Position numbers and translations under genes: made by a program. Under the pieces are notes generated by a model. It saw only the letters and a program-made list of their open reading frames with translations, was not told the DNA's origin and did not search any database. 64,000 nucleotides of DNA from Zhengitettix transpicula (Eukaryota > Arthropoda > Insecta > Orthoptera > Tetrigidae): positions 14,688,501 to 14,752,500 of the forward strand of contig CM073596.1 of assembly GCA_037074705.1 (NCBI GenBank), written 5' to 3'. Shown here one piece after another: positions 13,591-25,689 of this stretch (positions are counted from its first letter, which is position 1; each line of letters opens with the position of its first letter).

Positions 13591-14669
13591 ACCGGAAAGC
13601 TTACATCTGTCATATTTAATTTAAAATTATTGAAGAAAACTTGTTCGATGCTTCTTTATAGGTAGCTTCACAGAAAAATTGTTGGAATTTTGATGAAGGG
13701 AACGAGCCGGCTATTGTATATCGCTCCGTATGGAATCAGATGCCCCGGAAATATTGGAAAGTTATACGGGAACGAGGAATATTGCAGGTAGCTCCATCTT
13801 GTAGGAATTAGAATAACCCTGAATCATGATAGAAGCATTATTTTCCCAATATAAATTTCAAAACCTAATTAAACGAAACGTTTCATAATTGTCGAATATA
13901 ATACCGATTATTAATTATTACAGTAATTAATGTGGGATTCAAATACTTCATGTGTAGGATAGTTATCTCAGGTTCCGTTTATCGTCACATTATATATGTT
14001 CAGATTGGTATATTATACTTTCAAGTTGCCCGTCACCAGACTTGAGATAGTCGGACTTTGAACACTTTACCGTGATTACCAATCCCGTCGTCGTCACATT
14101 CCAAAACCGTTGTTTCTGATTATTTCCGCCCAGGACACGGATATGACGTGAACAGTCGACGTCCCTCGACGGAAATCGAGTTTGAGCAGCGCTTAACTTT
14201 GTTGCTGAACTGTCGAATCAGCGCAAAGCTGATGAGCGAGCAAGGAGATTCCTAAGCAGGTTAACGACTGAGGAGGGAAACGGAGGGAACCAAGATATCA
14301 TCACACACGACCGTCACTTTCACAAATTCATTTTACTGATTGCCTCTCAATTTGCTTCAGTGGTAATTGACGAATGGTTCGTTCGCACCCTTACGTAATC
14401 TTTTGATCATGAAAATAGTGACTTAATTTGTAATAGCTCAAATGTGGAACAACTTTCTCACTTCCGTATGGTTGTTATTAATTCCATTCCTTCTTTATTT
14501 AATTTCAGCATTAGTTTCCTTCCCGAATGTCCTCTATTTCGTTTAATTTTCTTCCACGTTAATTCTCTATTTTTCTCCGATACTTCGCACACGTCATATA
14601 CAATAAAAAACATATATATTGTAATGCCAATTAATTAAGACATTAATTGTTTAGACATAAAATTTAATT
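13591..14669. other. No gene recognised
   Basis: Contains a GC-richer patch at about 14030-14300 without recognisable coding similarity. The rest is AT-rich. Confidence 0.45.
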
Positions 14670-15511
14670 GTAGCGGCAGGAGCTTTTAAAGCGACAATGG
14701 AGCCGAGCTCTGTTACTTTGTCGGAAGGTCAAAAATGGTGTATGCGCGCTAAAACTCGAGACTACGATAGTTCAGTAAGTGACGGGACATTTCGGGGGAC
14801 GGAACAAATGAGTCTAGAGCAGAGACCAGCCGTTGTTTAATGTATTATTAAACAAAGTTGTGAGTTTAAGACAAAGTAAATACATTCACGGAAGCATTTA
14901 AATCGTAAATATTGCTAAGTAAAAGCAGTGTACGTCTTTAGCCAGCCAGGAATAGTATAGTTGCAGTTTAAGTCCCAAGCGGTAAAAAGACTAGCAAAAC
15001 TATGAATAACAGGATTCATATATGGCAAGCAGTTATCAGATAGCTGACAAAAATGAGGATCATCCGAGTTCCTGGGAGCCTATCAATGTGAATTTCAAGC
15101 GTGTAAAATCTATGAGCCGATATTAGAATCAGTGTAAAATTTTTGCAATACTCCCGAAAACAAAAGGAATGCTGGAACCAGCTGGACAGATGTAAGTAAC
15201 AAAATTCAAAAATAATGATTTATGTAAACGTAATTAAAAAATAGAAGTCAGGTTTCATTCTATTTTAATTGTCAATCAAAGTTAATTTCTTTTCCTTTTA
15301 ATTTCTTCCTATCGACATATTGTCTAGGTGAATTATAAACTGGGTAATATAGGGTTTTTAAAACAACTTGTGTCCATTATCAAACCTGAGATCTAAAATT
15401 TTAAATTGTAATTGTTTGTGAGTTAAAGCAACAAAGTGGAAATAAATAATTATATGTTTTAAATTCTTGTTGATTATTTCAATTAATTAAAGCCCATTAA
15501 TTGATTATTAC
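14670..15511 (+). mobile_element. Possible solo LTR (weak)
   Basis: The segment starts TGTAGCGGCAGG and ends TTACA just before TTTTGGCTACCACAAGGTGG, a string reminiscent of the LTR/primer-binding junction of some Ty3/Gypsy elements. It includes a compositionally distinct block at about 14690-14830. I found no second copy in the window and no gag or pol next to it, so this is only a suggestion. Confidence 0.25.
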
Positions 15512-17002
15512 ATTTTGGCTACCACAAGGTGGGGCAAATTTAATTTAATTAACGTTATCTAGTTAATTATTACAATATATAAAATAGAAAAATACTAGAA
15601 AACTATGATTTGGAAAATCACAAATATGTCAACTTTTGTACAACTCCTTAAATATAATACATGAATGAGAAAAAATAAATGAATATATACTCCAAATTTC
15701 CCTATTTATCCATTCTTAATTTCCCAATCCCTTTTCTCCTACATTAATGTGAACTTATTTCAGCCAATCTTCTGGTAGTCTTCCACTTTCTTTTACTTGT
15801 ATGTTTGTTTTCCATTCTATTATTTCCTCGGCCTCCTGTGAGCTCCGCCATTTTTAGATGTTCACATTCATTTCAATCGTCCTACCTTCATTTTACTTCT
15901 TATATCTTATTTGCTAACTTTTCTGATCTTAAGGAGTCCACTTTTAGTTTTTGTTTCCTATGTCTCTGATCTATATCTTTGAATAATAGTTTCTTATAAT
16001 TGATGCTTAGTTTTCGTATATTTTATTAAATTACATTCCTTTCAGGTTACTTATGGAACTTTTTCCTTGGTTTATTCTTTGTTATTTCTCATTTACTCGC
16101 TCCTTCCTTCGTCAATCCACACTCCTAAGTATTAATATTTCTATTTTTATTCCGTTTTTTTACCCCCATATATTTAGTTTTCGTTTTGTTTCCTCTCAGT
16201 CCTTTTACAAGTGTTCTCATAATATATTATGTATCCTAATCGTCACCTGCTATTACGATTTGATCGTGATGACAGTATATAATAGTGAAATATATCTCTC
16301 GTTTAATGCTTCAATCTCATTAGTTCATAGTTATTTCTGTTTTATAAACAACCAATTGTAATTGTTATTCTTTCTAAGGTTCGACAAGTTTATCTTTAAT
16401 TTTCAAAACAATGATTTCCCTTTCCATATCGCCGCGGTTGAATAATATTAACCGAAAACACGTTTTTTGCACACATTTTGCGTGCACGCTGAAATTCAAA
16501 ACTGTATTTTTCCTCTCAAATTATTTTTTCTTCCAGATTTTTACTCTTTCATTTCTTGTGTTTCCTCCAGTACTATTGCATGCGTTTTGTTTTACGAGTT
16601 ATATCAAGTTCGGCGTTTAAGACTTTTTTTTTCTTCATATTTTTACTCGTTTCTGCATACTCCTGTATTTTATTACTGCAGTCAACTGTGAAATACGTGC
16701 ATCTGAATAAATATTGCGAATGTTCTTTCTTTAGAACGATTGTGTATGGAGACTGGAAGAACCTACGATTTATTGTCGCTATCCACGAATGTTAGTGTTT
16801 CAGTTAGTCGTAATTTTCAGCCAGCATGTTTGTTTCGTGATGACTGGGAAACTAATTTCCATTCCTGACGACTGCACGCACTTTCTGAACTCTGGATGAG
16901 TTTTATTAAAGCAAAACAAGCAGTGCAAAATTGCGTACTGTAGAAAAAGTTAGTCGTCGCTGTGTGTAGGTGCTTGTTACCATAACAACACTGTAAACGT
17001 AG
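15512..17002. other. No gene recognised
   Basis: T-rich on the plus strand from about 15700 to 16700. The overlapping hydrophobic reading frames there come from the T-richness and not from a gene. No splice-consistent exon was seen. Confidence 0.5.
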
Positions 17003-17323
17003 GGCCAGCTGCCTCCTAAACTGGTCGAGGCACGGAGAAGGGAATGCTGCGTCCCCACAGCAAACTCCTCTCTCGCTATCGGAAGGGCGTGGGACAAGTA
17101 CCCAATGCCCGACCTACCTGATGCAGGTTTTTCTAGGTTTTTCTCTGCATTTCTTTAGGCGAATGCCGGGTAGGATCCTTAAAATATAGCCCGGGGGCTC
17201 TAGTTAACCCTTGTCTACCTTCCTCTACCCTCCCACATCCCGCCTTTCAAATCCCTTCCTATGCTATTAAAGGGGAGTTGCCCAACGTGGATTACCCTCA
17301 TGTAGCCTGTTACCCTAAAAAAA
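17003..17323 (+). repeat. Family A retroposon, 5'-truncated copy with poly(A)
   Basis: Reads in sense from ggccagctgcctcctaaact through cccgacctacctgatgcagg and gccgggtaggatcctta to catgtagcctgttaccct followed by A7. Clear sense-strand end with poly(A). Confidence 0.85.
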
Positions 17324-17913
17324 GTAATTTGGAAGCTTTATGATAAAATAATATTGAAATACTTGTTCAAAGTAGTAGAAATGGTTTCTTATGTACTGTT
17401 ATTAAATATGTATTTTTCGTCCTATCCAGTAATTATATCTACTAAAAAGTATATAAACATTAATCAGACGAAAGGCGATCATAGATAAATGTGAAGTTAA
17501 TTTTTTGTTTCCCACAACTTTTAGTTACGAGACAAATTATGATTTAAGTATCTATTATTAAGAAAAAATTTCAAAAGAATAGCAGAATACCTCAGTGGTG
17601 TAGAGTTCAACAAAAACCGAACGTGATATTGACTGACTAGGCAATCTGGTTCATGTCGAGGAACATGATTGATTACCTCGAATGTAATTTACCGAGGATC
17701 GCTTAATTCACCGCCGATGACATTTTATACGTATTAATTTTTGTTTCTCACGTAATTATAAATACGCCTTTTCTTGGATTATATAAATATATTTGTGCCA
17801 AATATTAATCGAAACATAATTAATATGTTTTTTAATTTCGAAACAATTGTGACATGATAATTTTATTAATCATATACAAAATACAAAATAGCATAATTAT
17901 ATAAATATTAAAC
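17324..17913. other. No gene recognised
   Basis: AT-rich spacer between a family A copy and the long-TIR element. Confidence 0.5.
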
Positions 17914-18540
17914 ACTGGGTCATTCCATGCCAAGTGACCAAATTTTCAAATAAAATATTTAAATCACCATCTCCAATCTTCATGAAATTTTGTGTAGTGA
18001 CAGATATGTGTCTGAGACAATTCTGTGTAAAATTTCACCTTCAAAAGTAGTATTGAGGGGGCGCCAGGGCCTCCTGAAAAAAGTCACCTGTGCAATTCAA
18101 CCGTGCGCGTGAATAGATTGTGAAGTTTGAAGTACTACTGTTCTGTAACTGTAGCAGCTAGCTTCCTGAAAAATGCTAACTACAGACAGCTTTGTATGCT
18201 CTACACGATGGTTGCAGTTTCAAGGTTTAAAAAGTTTTATTACTGTTATATCACAAAGTTGCTCAAAAAAAGCGACACGTCAATTTTAGGTCGACTTTTC
18301 GGGCTTACTACTTTGAAACAAGACGTTATACAAACTTAAGCTTTGATATGCTAACGAAACCAATTACTGATTTTAAGCTGCCAAAGTATCAGCTTTCAAG
18401 CTCACTTTGTTGTAGAGATATGTGTTAGTTAATATGAGGTTCAAATTTTATATGTCAAATTTTGTGTATTTACAAACCGAAATAGCAAAAAAAACATTTG
18501 CTACAATCAAGTTGTTTTTTTTACCATTATAAAGAGCAGT

Positions 18541-18720
18541 ATGACCAAACAGACCTCACAAAAATAAAAACAGGTACAATGTTTCCTCCACGGATTTGTG
18601 GACCTTCTCAAGTACACGAATAAAGGACAAAAAATTCGTGAACTTGAGAAGGTCCACAAATCTTTGGAAGAAACGTTGTACCTGTTTTTATTTTTGTGAG
18701 GTCTGTTTTTTCGTCATATT
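18541..18720. repeat. 80-bp-arm palindrome inside element X
   Basis: Arms at about 18541-18620 and 18636-18720 are near-perfect reverse complements (ggaccttctcaag / cttgagaaggtcc; acctcacaaaaataaaaaca / tgtttttatttttgtgaggt). The loop is about 15 bp. A transcript would form a long hairpin. Confidence 0.85.
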
Positions 18721-19099
18721 GTTCCTAATCGTAAGGAAAATATATATGTTAAAAAATTCGAAATATGGTTTGTTAAGGTTTTATGTGAAACTTTGTAAGT
18801 CAACGTGGTTAAATCTGCGGTTTAAAGGCAAGAAAGTGGCTTTAGGGACCAATTACATAATTTAATAGGCTGCCAGGAATTATTAAGTGTAATTTTAGAT
18901 TTTAGCATCTATCAGGAGAATCTATAAGGTCAAAACAGTATTTCGAGGGATAGTTACTTCGGCTATAGTTTGCAAATAGTACAGATGTCCTGGACCCGAA
19001 GAATTATAGACCCAGAAAAAACGACTTGTCCAGAAATACGAACACAAATTTTATAAGAGTAGGGGTGTGTGTGTGTGTGTGTAGGTAATTTATGTATAG

Positions 19100-19275
19100 C
19101 ATAATTCAAGGTCTCGCTACTGCCCTTTTGTATAAAAGGATGCGGAAAGGTAGAACAAGGTAGCCAAGCATTGACTAGGGCCCAGGGCCTGTACTTTTAA
19201 TGATTCTACTCGGCAATTCCCTTAAAATTGATGTAGGGAAACCTCTATAAAAACATTCATCGGGCTCTTGGTACT
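19100..19275 (-). repeat. Family A copy, old and diverged, inside element X
   Basis: Family A blocks are recognisable but mutated: aaggtagccaag, gactagggccc, gattctactcggcaattcccttaaa, aaacctctataaaaacattcat, ggtacttgg. The same diverged version recurs inverted at 21567-21760. Confidence 0.7.
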
Positions 19276-19754
19276 TGGCATACTTTGGCAGCTTAAAACC
19301 AGTGATGGGTTTCGTTAGCTTTTCAAAGCTTAAGTTTGTAGAACGTCTTGTTTCAAAGTAGTAAGCCCGAAAAGTCGGCCTCAAATTGACGTGTCGGTTT
19401 TTTTTAGCAACTTTGTGATATAACAGCAATAAAACTAAACCTTTTTAAACCTTGAAACTGCAACCATCGTGTAGAGCATACAAAGCTGTCTGTAGTTACC
19501 ATTTTTCAGGAAGCTATCTGCTACAGTTACAGAACAGTAGTACTTCAGACTTCACAATATATTCACGCGAAGGGTTGAATTGCACAGGTGAGTTTTTTTC
19601 AGGAGGTCCTGGCGCCCTCTCTATACTGCTAGTGAATCTTAGATTTTACACATCACCACTTGAAGCTTTATTCAACACTATCACCAAATTTCATCGAAAT
19701 CCAAGGTGGTACCGAAAATGCGATTTGGTCACTTGGCATGGAGTGACCCCACTG

Positions 19755-20196
19755 TAACTTGTTGAATTCCAATAATAACTAAACAATTTAATATAATTAA
19801 TATTTGAATAAATTCGTGTTATTTAAACTTACTGACTAAAGATGGCCATGGATAATATTCCGAAAATGCTTCGACTAGGATGGCATATGGAGTAATAAAA
19901 AGGTCGTATTTACAAATTCGTGACATGTGACGTGACGTGATGTGAAGCGCTGTTTGTGGACAGTTGCTGTCCTCTTCCGCGGGGTAGGGCGAAGCCATTT
20001 GTAGTCGACATGGGTGTAAGACAAGTCCGATATTCATTTTAGATGCTTCTTCGGCTTTTACTTCCGTCGCCATAAAGGGTCAGTGCTCAGCCTTCGCCAA
20101 AATCTGTTTTAAAATTCAGGCGGACTGTGGGAGATGAGCTCATCTCGAATGTGAATCATCCTGGAGAGATGGTTACCTTCTGTCTGGTTTTGAACC
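19755..20196. other. No gene recognised
   Basis: Short spacer with moderate GC at 19920-20190. No family features in the 84-codon minus-strand frame. Confidence 0.45.
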
Positions 20197-20408
20197 AAGG
20201 GGCTACGTTTGGGGATGCCTATTCCTCTCCGTTTTTTAACTAAGGTTCCCACAAGCCGAGGCACCTCGGCCTGTACTGAGAGGTGTATGTTCCGGGGTCA
20301 CAGACCTTGGGCATACTGTCAGAGTTGTCCGCTATTCCCATGGAATAGTCGGCCAGCTGCCTTCTAAACTGGTCGAGGCACGGAGAAGGGAATGCTGCGT
20401 CCCCACAG
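20197..20408 (+). repeat. Family A retroposon, 5' portion
   Basis: Sense orientation, beginning near cctctccgttttttaac and including aggttcccacaagccgaggc, gaggtgtatgttccggggtc and ggtcgaggcacggagaagg. It stops at tccccacag, the same position at which the 21166 fragment resumes, so the two probably form one copy split by an insertion. Confidence 0.8.
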
Positions 20409-21165
20409 CATATTTGTATATGAATTTCATAATTTCATTGTACCATATCATGCCACAAGTGTGTGGCATTCATTTTATCAAAAAGTCATAACGCTGCATT
20501 TCAACAACTATAACATACAATATCATTTAATTCATACATATTTTTCAAATTAATTTAATTTCAAGGCCGTTATACATTTAAATACTTAGTCGTAAATATC
20601 TTCTTCGGATCAGTGGCTATTCTATTAAGCTTTTTCAATTTATCTGCTGTAAATTTGTTTTGATTTTTACAGCCATCGATTATTTTAAATATTACTTATC
20701 AAGTTACGTAATTTCCCTCACATGATTTTATTTTGCGTGATGCATTCGATTTTCTATTATGAATAAAATCTTACAATGACGTGAATAAAGTTTTAAATAA
20801 TATTGGTGAGAAAATTGTATAATAATAACAATTTTTCGGGTAGGTCTTTTTTTAAAGGATCGGGTACAAACAATTTTAAATGAATAAGGAACAGAAAATT
20901 GGGGCGTATCCATAAATTACCGAAACTGTTCATTCTCAGTATTTTTTTAAGTTAAATATATGGATTTTTAATTTTAAACAAGATTTGTCATTTCATTGTT
21001 GAGTTCTCTTGTCTTCAAGACTTTTAAGTGCATTTACACAATAAAAGTAGCTTTATATAAAGATTATGTTGCACCTAATGGAGATCAGACTCGAAACCGT
21101 TGGAACACTCAGTTTTTCACCATTTCTTTTGTATATGTCCCAATCAAGCAGCTTTCCCCCTCAAA
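20409..21165. mobile_element. Candidate insertion splitting a family A copy
   Basis: About 757 bp of AT-rich DNA flanked by the 9-bp direct repeat TCCCCACAG (20400-20408 and 21166-21174), sitting exactly where family A is interrupted. Near its right end, a minus-strand GGTTTCGAGTCTG resembles a Pol III B box. No coding capacity. The alternative is two independently truncated family A copies that share a breakpoint. Confidence 0.45.
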
Positions 21166-21418
21166 TCCCCACAGAAAACTCTTCTCCTGCTATCGGAAGG
21201 GCGTGGGACAAGTAACCAATGCCCGACCTACCTGATGCAGATTTTTCTAGGGTTTTCCCTGCATTTCTTTAGGCGAATGCCGGGTAGGATCCTTGAAGTA
21301 TAGCCCGGGGGCCCTAGATAGCCCTTGGCCACCTTCCTCTACCCTTCCGCATCCCCCCTTTCAAATCCCTTCCTATGCTATTAAAGGGATATCCTCATGT
21401 AGCCTGTTATCCTAAAAA
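21166..21418 (+). repeat. Family A retroposon, 3' portion with poly(A)
   Basis: Continues the family from ccccacag through gctatcggaagggcgtggga, gccgggtaggatcctt and gcctgttatcct to a run of eight A. Lacks the 'gttgcccaacgtggatt' block just before the tail, a small internal deletion. Confidence 0.85.
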
Positions 21419-21426
21419 AAATACTA

Positions 21427-22170
21427 TGGTTCCCACAAGCCAGTCAGTTTAGGGGGTTGAATGATTCTGGGGCATATGGTAAGAGTCGTCCGCTATAGTT
21501 ATCTGAACAGTCGGCCAGCTTCCTCCTTTAGCGATCCCCACAGAAACCCCTAATCCCGTAATCAAAAGTGTGTGGGACAAGTACCAAGAGCCCCATGAAT
21601 GTTTTTATAGAGGTTTCCCTGCATCTATTTTAAGGGAATTGCCGAGTAGAATCATTAAAAGTACAGCCCCTGGACCCTAGTCAATTTTTGGCTACATTGT
21701 TCTACCTTTCCGCATCCTATTATATAAAAGGGCAGTAGCGAGACCATGAATTACGCTATACATAACTTACCTACACACACACCTACTCTTATAAAATTTG
21801 TGTTCGTATTTCTGGACAAGTCGTTTTTTGGGGTCTATAATTCCGCGAGTCCACGACATCTGCACTATTCTGCAAATTACAGCCGAAGTAGCTATCCCTC
21901 AAAATACTGTTTTGACCTTATAGATTCTTCTGATAGATTCTAAAAGCTAAAACTAGCAGCCTATTAAATTATGTAATTGGTCCCTAAAGCCACTTTCTTG
22001 CCTTTAAACCGCAGATTTAATCACGTTGACTTCCAAAGTTTCACATAAAACCTTAACAAACGATATTTCGAATTTTTTTAAATATATTTTTCGTACGATT
22101 AGGAACAATATGACCAAAAAAACAGACCTCACAAAAATAAAAACAGGTACAACGTTTCTTCCAAAGATTT
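21427..22170. repeat. Diverged family A copy plus inverted duplicate of element X interior
   Basis: 21427-21760 is a second, diverged sense copy of family A (ggttcccacaagcc ... gtgtgggacaagtaccaaga). From about 21567 to 22170 the sequence is the reverse complement of 18650-19275. Matching blocks include tggtccctaaagccactttc, acctcacaaaaataaaaaca and ggtttccctgcat. It breaks off at the centre of the element X palindrome, where another family A copy begins. Confidence 0.75.
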
Positions 22171-22171
22171 T

Positions 22172-22606
22172 TTTTTTGGTTTAGACAGGCTTTGTATAGG
22201 GTAATCCACATAGTGGCAACTCCCATCTTATAGCATAGGAAAGGGATATGAAAGGGGGGATGCGGAAGGGTGGAGGAAGGTAGCCAAGGGTTACTAGGGC
22301 CCCCGGGCTATGGTTTAAGGAACCTACCCGGCATTCGCCTAAAAGAAATGCAGGACAAACCCTAGAAAAACCTGCAAGAGGTAGGTCGGGCATTGGGTAG
22401 TTGTCCCACGCCCTTTCGATAGCGGGAGAGGAGTTTGTTGTGGGGACGCAGCATTCCCTTCTCCGTGCCTCGACCAGTTTAGGAGGCAGCTGGCCGACTA
22501 TTCCAATGGGAATAGCGGACAACACTTACCGTATGCCCAAGGTCTGTGACCCCGGAACATACACCTCTCAGAACAGGCCAAAGTGCCTCGGCTTGTCGTG
22601 GTCATG
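22172..22606 (-). repeat. Family A retroposon, near-complete copy
   Basis: T-run, ggctttgtatagggtaatcc, ggcattcgcctaaaagaaat, cctgcaagaggtaggtcggg, gtcccacgccctttcgatag, aggcagctggccgactattc and gaacatacacctctcagaac in the order seen at 10.6 kb. The 114-codon minus-strand frame through it is not conserved across copies. Confidence 0.85.
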
Positions 22607-24719
22607 CTGCTCCTAATCGTGATATATTATAATAATTAAAACTATAACTACCAATTACAAATGGTTGTGGCTAAATAAAAAGAAGTTAAGTGAAACCAAT
22701 TAATCAAATTAATTAAGGTTTAGAATTACACAATAATATTTGTGATCTCAGGGTCTTTATCTGGGTTTGATAAATGGGTGAATTTTATACAATCAATTAC
22801 ATTTAGCTTTTTTTAGGTAAATTAATTCGTCTGAACCTCGACAAATTTTGTTGCGGACGAAAATAAGATTAAAGATTGAATTTAAATTAAAGAACTAAAC
22901 AATTAAAGAAGTAAATAATTAACGAAGTGAATAATTAAAAAAACGAAATCATTAAAGAACGATCTGACATATCTTTTAAAGGTGGTTTACAATCAATTTT
23001 AAAGTTTACTACTTACGGCCGCCCAGGTCACAATTTTGGGTTTTCGTGCACACGATTTGGGGATATCACTGATTCTACTCATTAGAATTTGAACACACGG
23101 TAGTTGCTCTGGATCTCTGCTATCCTGGAACCTCGATCATCTCACCCTCAGCCAGTTTCCGGACGTAGGTCTCCTCAAAGTCTCTCTATGCAGAAATTTG
23201 TTCAGTTTGTGAAGCAAAACTTCTTCTTCCAAACTGCGATTTTATAAGTCTCTCTATCAGAACTGGTTACTTGCGTTTTATGTAAACGATTAGCTCGCCG
23301 TTGGACTTCCTAGATAGCCCTATTCATAATTCTGGATCCACAGACTTTTACTGTTTCTATTTCTCTATGTGGACCGAACTACTATGTCCTAGTTCTCGAC
23401 GTAGACTTTTTCTTTCGCGTCTTGCCGCTGACTGAAGATTGCTTTTGAACTGTTCTATGTCCGCTGCTCAACTTTTTATACTGCAAATTTTCTGAATGGA
23501 TATCTGCCCGCAACTGTGTCCGCCATCCAACTAACTGTTCGTCTCGTAGATTTTGAGCGCGTACCGCTTTCTCAACTCCAACAATACATTATTTCTTTGT
23601 GTCGCCGCGCATGTGTTGCGGCGTATGCTTTATATCCAATAATAAGTCCTCTACAATCCAACTTTATAATTATAATAATGAATTAATTACTAATTACTAC
23701 AATATATACACAGACGTAAATTTTAACATTAAGATAGTGTTCTTATTGGCGAACCTATTGGTTTCAGGAACATTTATTTTCATTAAATATTAACAAATTA
23801 TTTGAATAAAATTCTATGTAGACATGGAAACAAATAAATCAAAAATAATATAATGAGGGCTCATTGAAATTCGTATAACTGTTCGAACCGTTTCCCAGCA
23901 CTTCTATTCCATTCACAAGTTTGTTTAAAAATGTATGGGATTTAAATTCACTCTCAGATGAATAATGTAGTTTTATTAAATTACTCTGAAGCCGTACCCT
24001 TTTCAATTAAACTTGTTGCACGCTTCAGAAAGTTAGAAATAATTTGTATTTGTCTTACTAAACTTTAAAATGAACACATCGCGTGCTAGGCTGACTATTA
24101 ATGTTCGCTCGTTAAACTTACACAGTTTTAATTCACAATTTCTTTCAATTCTCATGTAAACACAGGATTCCGTGATCATCATTCTTATTTTAAGAGATAT
24201 CCATCCGTCTTCCTCTGCTGTGATGTAAATTTATTCTACCGTCCCTCTCCCGACCGCGGAACAGTTCAAACAAATTCCAAGTAAACTCGGTAAACTTTGA
24301 AATGACTTGGGTAACTATTGATCCTCGCCGTGGTCCGAGTTACTCGACATAACAACTCTATTAAATCAAATTCTCGGTATGCCCTTAACTCATTGCCTGT
24401 TTGAGCAGTAAAATTGCGGTTAATATTACCTTTCCATGTGATAATTTTGCGTGAATGCATGTACGACGCTTTAATTCTCTGACTTTAATTTCAATAATTC
24501 AATGCAAACTAAAAATAATTTATGCGATTTTTATTTAGTACTGGGAAAATTGGAGCACGGAACAAGAATTTAAATTTTTATTCATAATTACAGTCTTGTA
24601 TTAATAACCTGAAAAAAGTGTATACTAGCAGGCTTGTATATGAGGTAGGGTAAAACGTTTTTATTAAGCGAAAGGAAATTTTTATTATGAAAAAACTACG
24701 TGTAGTAAAATTACCTACT
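22607..24719. other. No gene recognised
   Basis: Includes a segment at about 22980-23620 with higher GC (cttacggccgcccaggtcac through gtcgccgcgcatgtgttgcg) that differs in composition from its surroundings and may be an unrecognised mobile element. No coding similarity seen. Confidence 0.4.
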
Positions 24720-25491
24720 AGGTAGGTGCCCGGCCTTGCCCGTGTATTTGTTTATATAAACCCGAAAAAGTATTTAATTCGATATTAATCTTTAGTCAAG
24801 AAGTGGCTTAACCTAAATATAACTGTTCCTAGTTCCGTACATACTTTCGACCGATAGTACATCAATTGAACAGCTATAAAATACCTTGAAGTTTATTGCA
24901 TCAATCCCAACAAACTAACCTACGAATTTCTTCTTAAAAATACTCCTCGAGTATTGCAGGATATAATTGTCCCTCAGTCTTCAAACATTACGAAATATTA
25001 AATTGATGCTATTATTAGCTAGATTCATAATGTAAACAAATAGTCGCCATATTGGAGTCACTAATATGGCACGAAAATTAACTTATATTTTCCGCAAGGA
25101 TCGTAAAGTATTTCCTTCTGGTTTTTATTATCATTCGATGGAGTATTGCCGGATTACATTATACTTTTTATTCCACGAAAATATTTCTGCTTTATTTGAT
25201 TACGGAAATAGGAACTATTTCATTTGTTCGTTGCGTAGTAACGTGTCTCTCTAGGTGACGCCATGGTCTCTTAACGTGCAGTAATTTAAGACAAAATTTT
25301 AAAGTTTTTCAATTATAATTCTTTACACATTTACGCTAATGGTTTCTCAACACCACAGTAACGTTTCTCCAGTTTTGAGGAATATTTGTATCAATTATTT
25401 TTGCAATCCAAGAGTTTAAATTTGTATATAAATCAACGTTAATACATACCTACATACAAATATACATCCGTTTTTATTATATAGATATTAT
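24720..25491 (+). repeat. Interspersed repeat family C, copy 2
   Basis: Starts taggtaggtgcccggccttg, contains aatctttagtcaagaagt and atggcacgaaaattaactta, and ends with CATA repeats and ttattatatagat. It includes a 62-codon frame (25066-25254) beginning MARKLTYIFRKD that corresponds to frames in copies 1, 3 and 4. Confidence 0.75.
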
Positions 25492-25564
25492 TTTCGTATA
25501 ATTTAAGTTCACATTGAAATTTTGTGTGTTCAACTAACACCGACGTTAAGTACATATCGTTCAA

Positions 25565-25577
25565 ATATATATATATA

Positions 25578-25614
<37 letters not shown>
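25565..25614. repeat. (TA)n microsatellite
   Basis: About 50 bp of almost pure TA dinucleotide with a single interruption. Confidence 0.95.
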
Positions 25615-25689
25615 TGGACTTTATTACTAAATATATAAAAAAACTTTATTACATGAAAATACAAAAATACATAAAAAAATATTATTGGG

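Larger units (their letters stand above)
17914..19754. mobile_element. Element X: long terminal-inverted-repeat DNA element
   Basis: The left end CACTGGGTCATTCCATGCC and the reverse complement of the right end (CAGTGGGGTCACTCCATGCC) match, followed by AAGTGACCAAAT on both sides. Inverted similarity extends about 480 bp inwards: 17914-18420 against 19275-19754, sharing for example the cacgatggttgcagtttcaa block. The interior holds a second, tight palindrome (18541-18720) and a diverged family A copy (19100-19275). No transposase frame is visible, so it is non-autonomous. I cannot name the superfamily. Confidence 0.75.

Noticed and set aside
16053..16795. Several overlapping hydrophobic frames that look like membrane proteins
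   Set aside because: The T-rich plus strand gives Phe/Leu/Ser-rich frames in all phases. No splice or start context.
22181..22525. 114-codon minus-strand frame similar to the one at 10.6 kb
   Set aside because: Same family A sequence. The similarity is explained by the repeat, not by a gene family.
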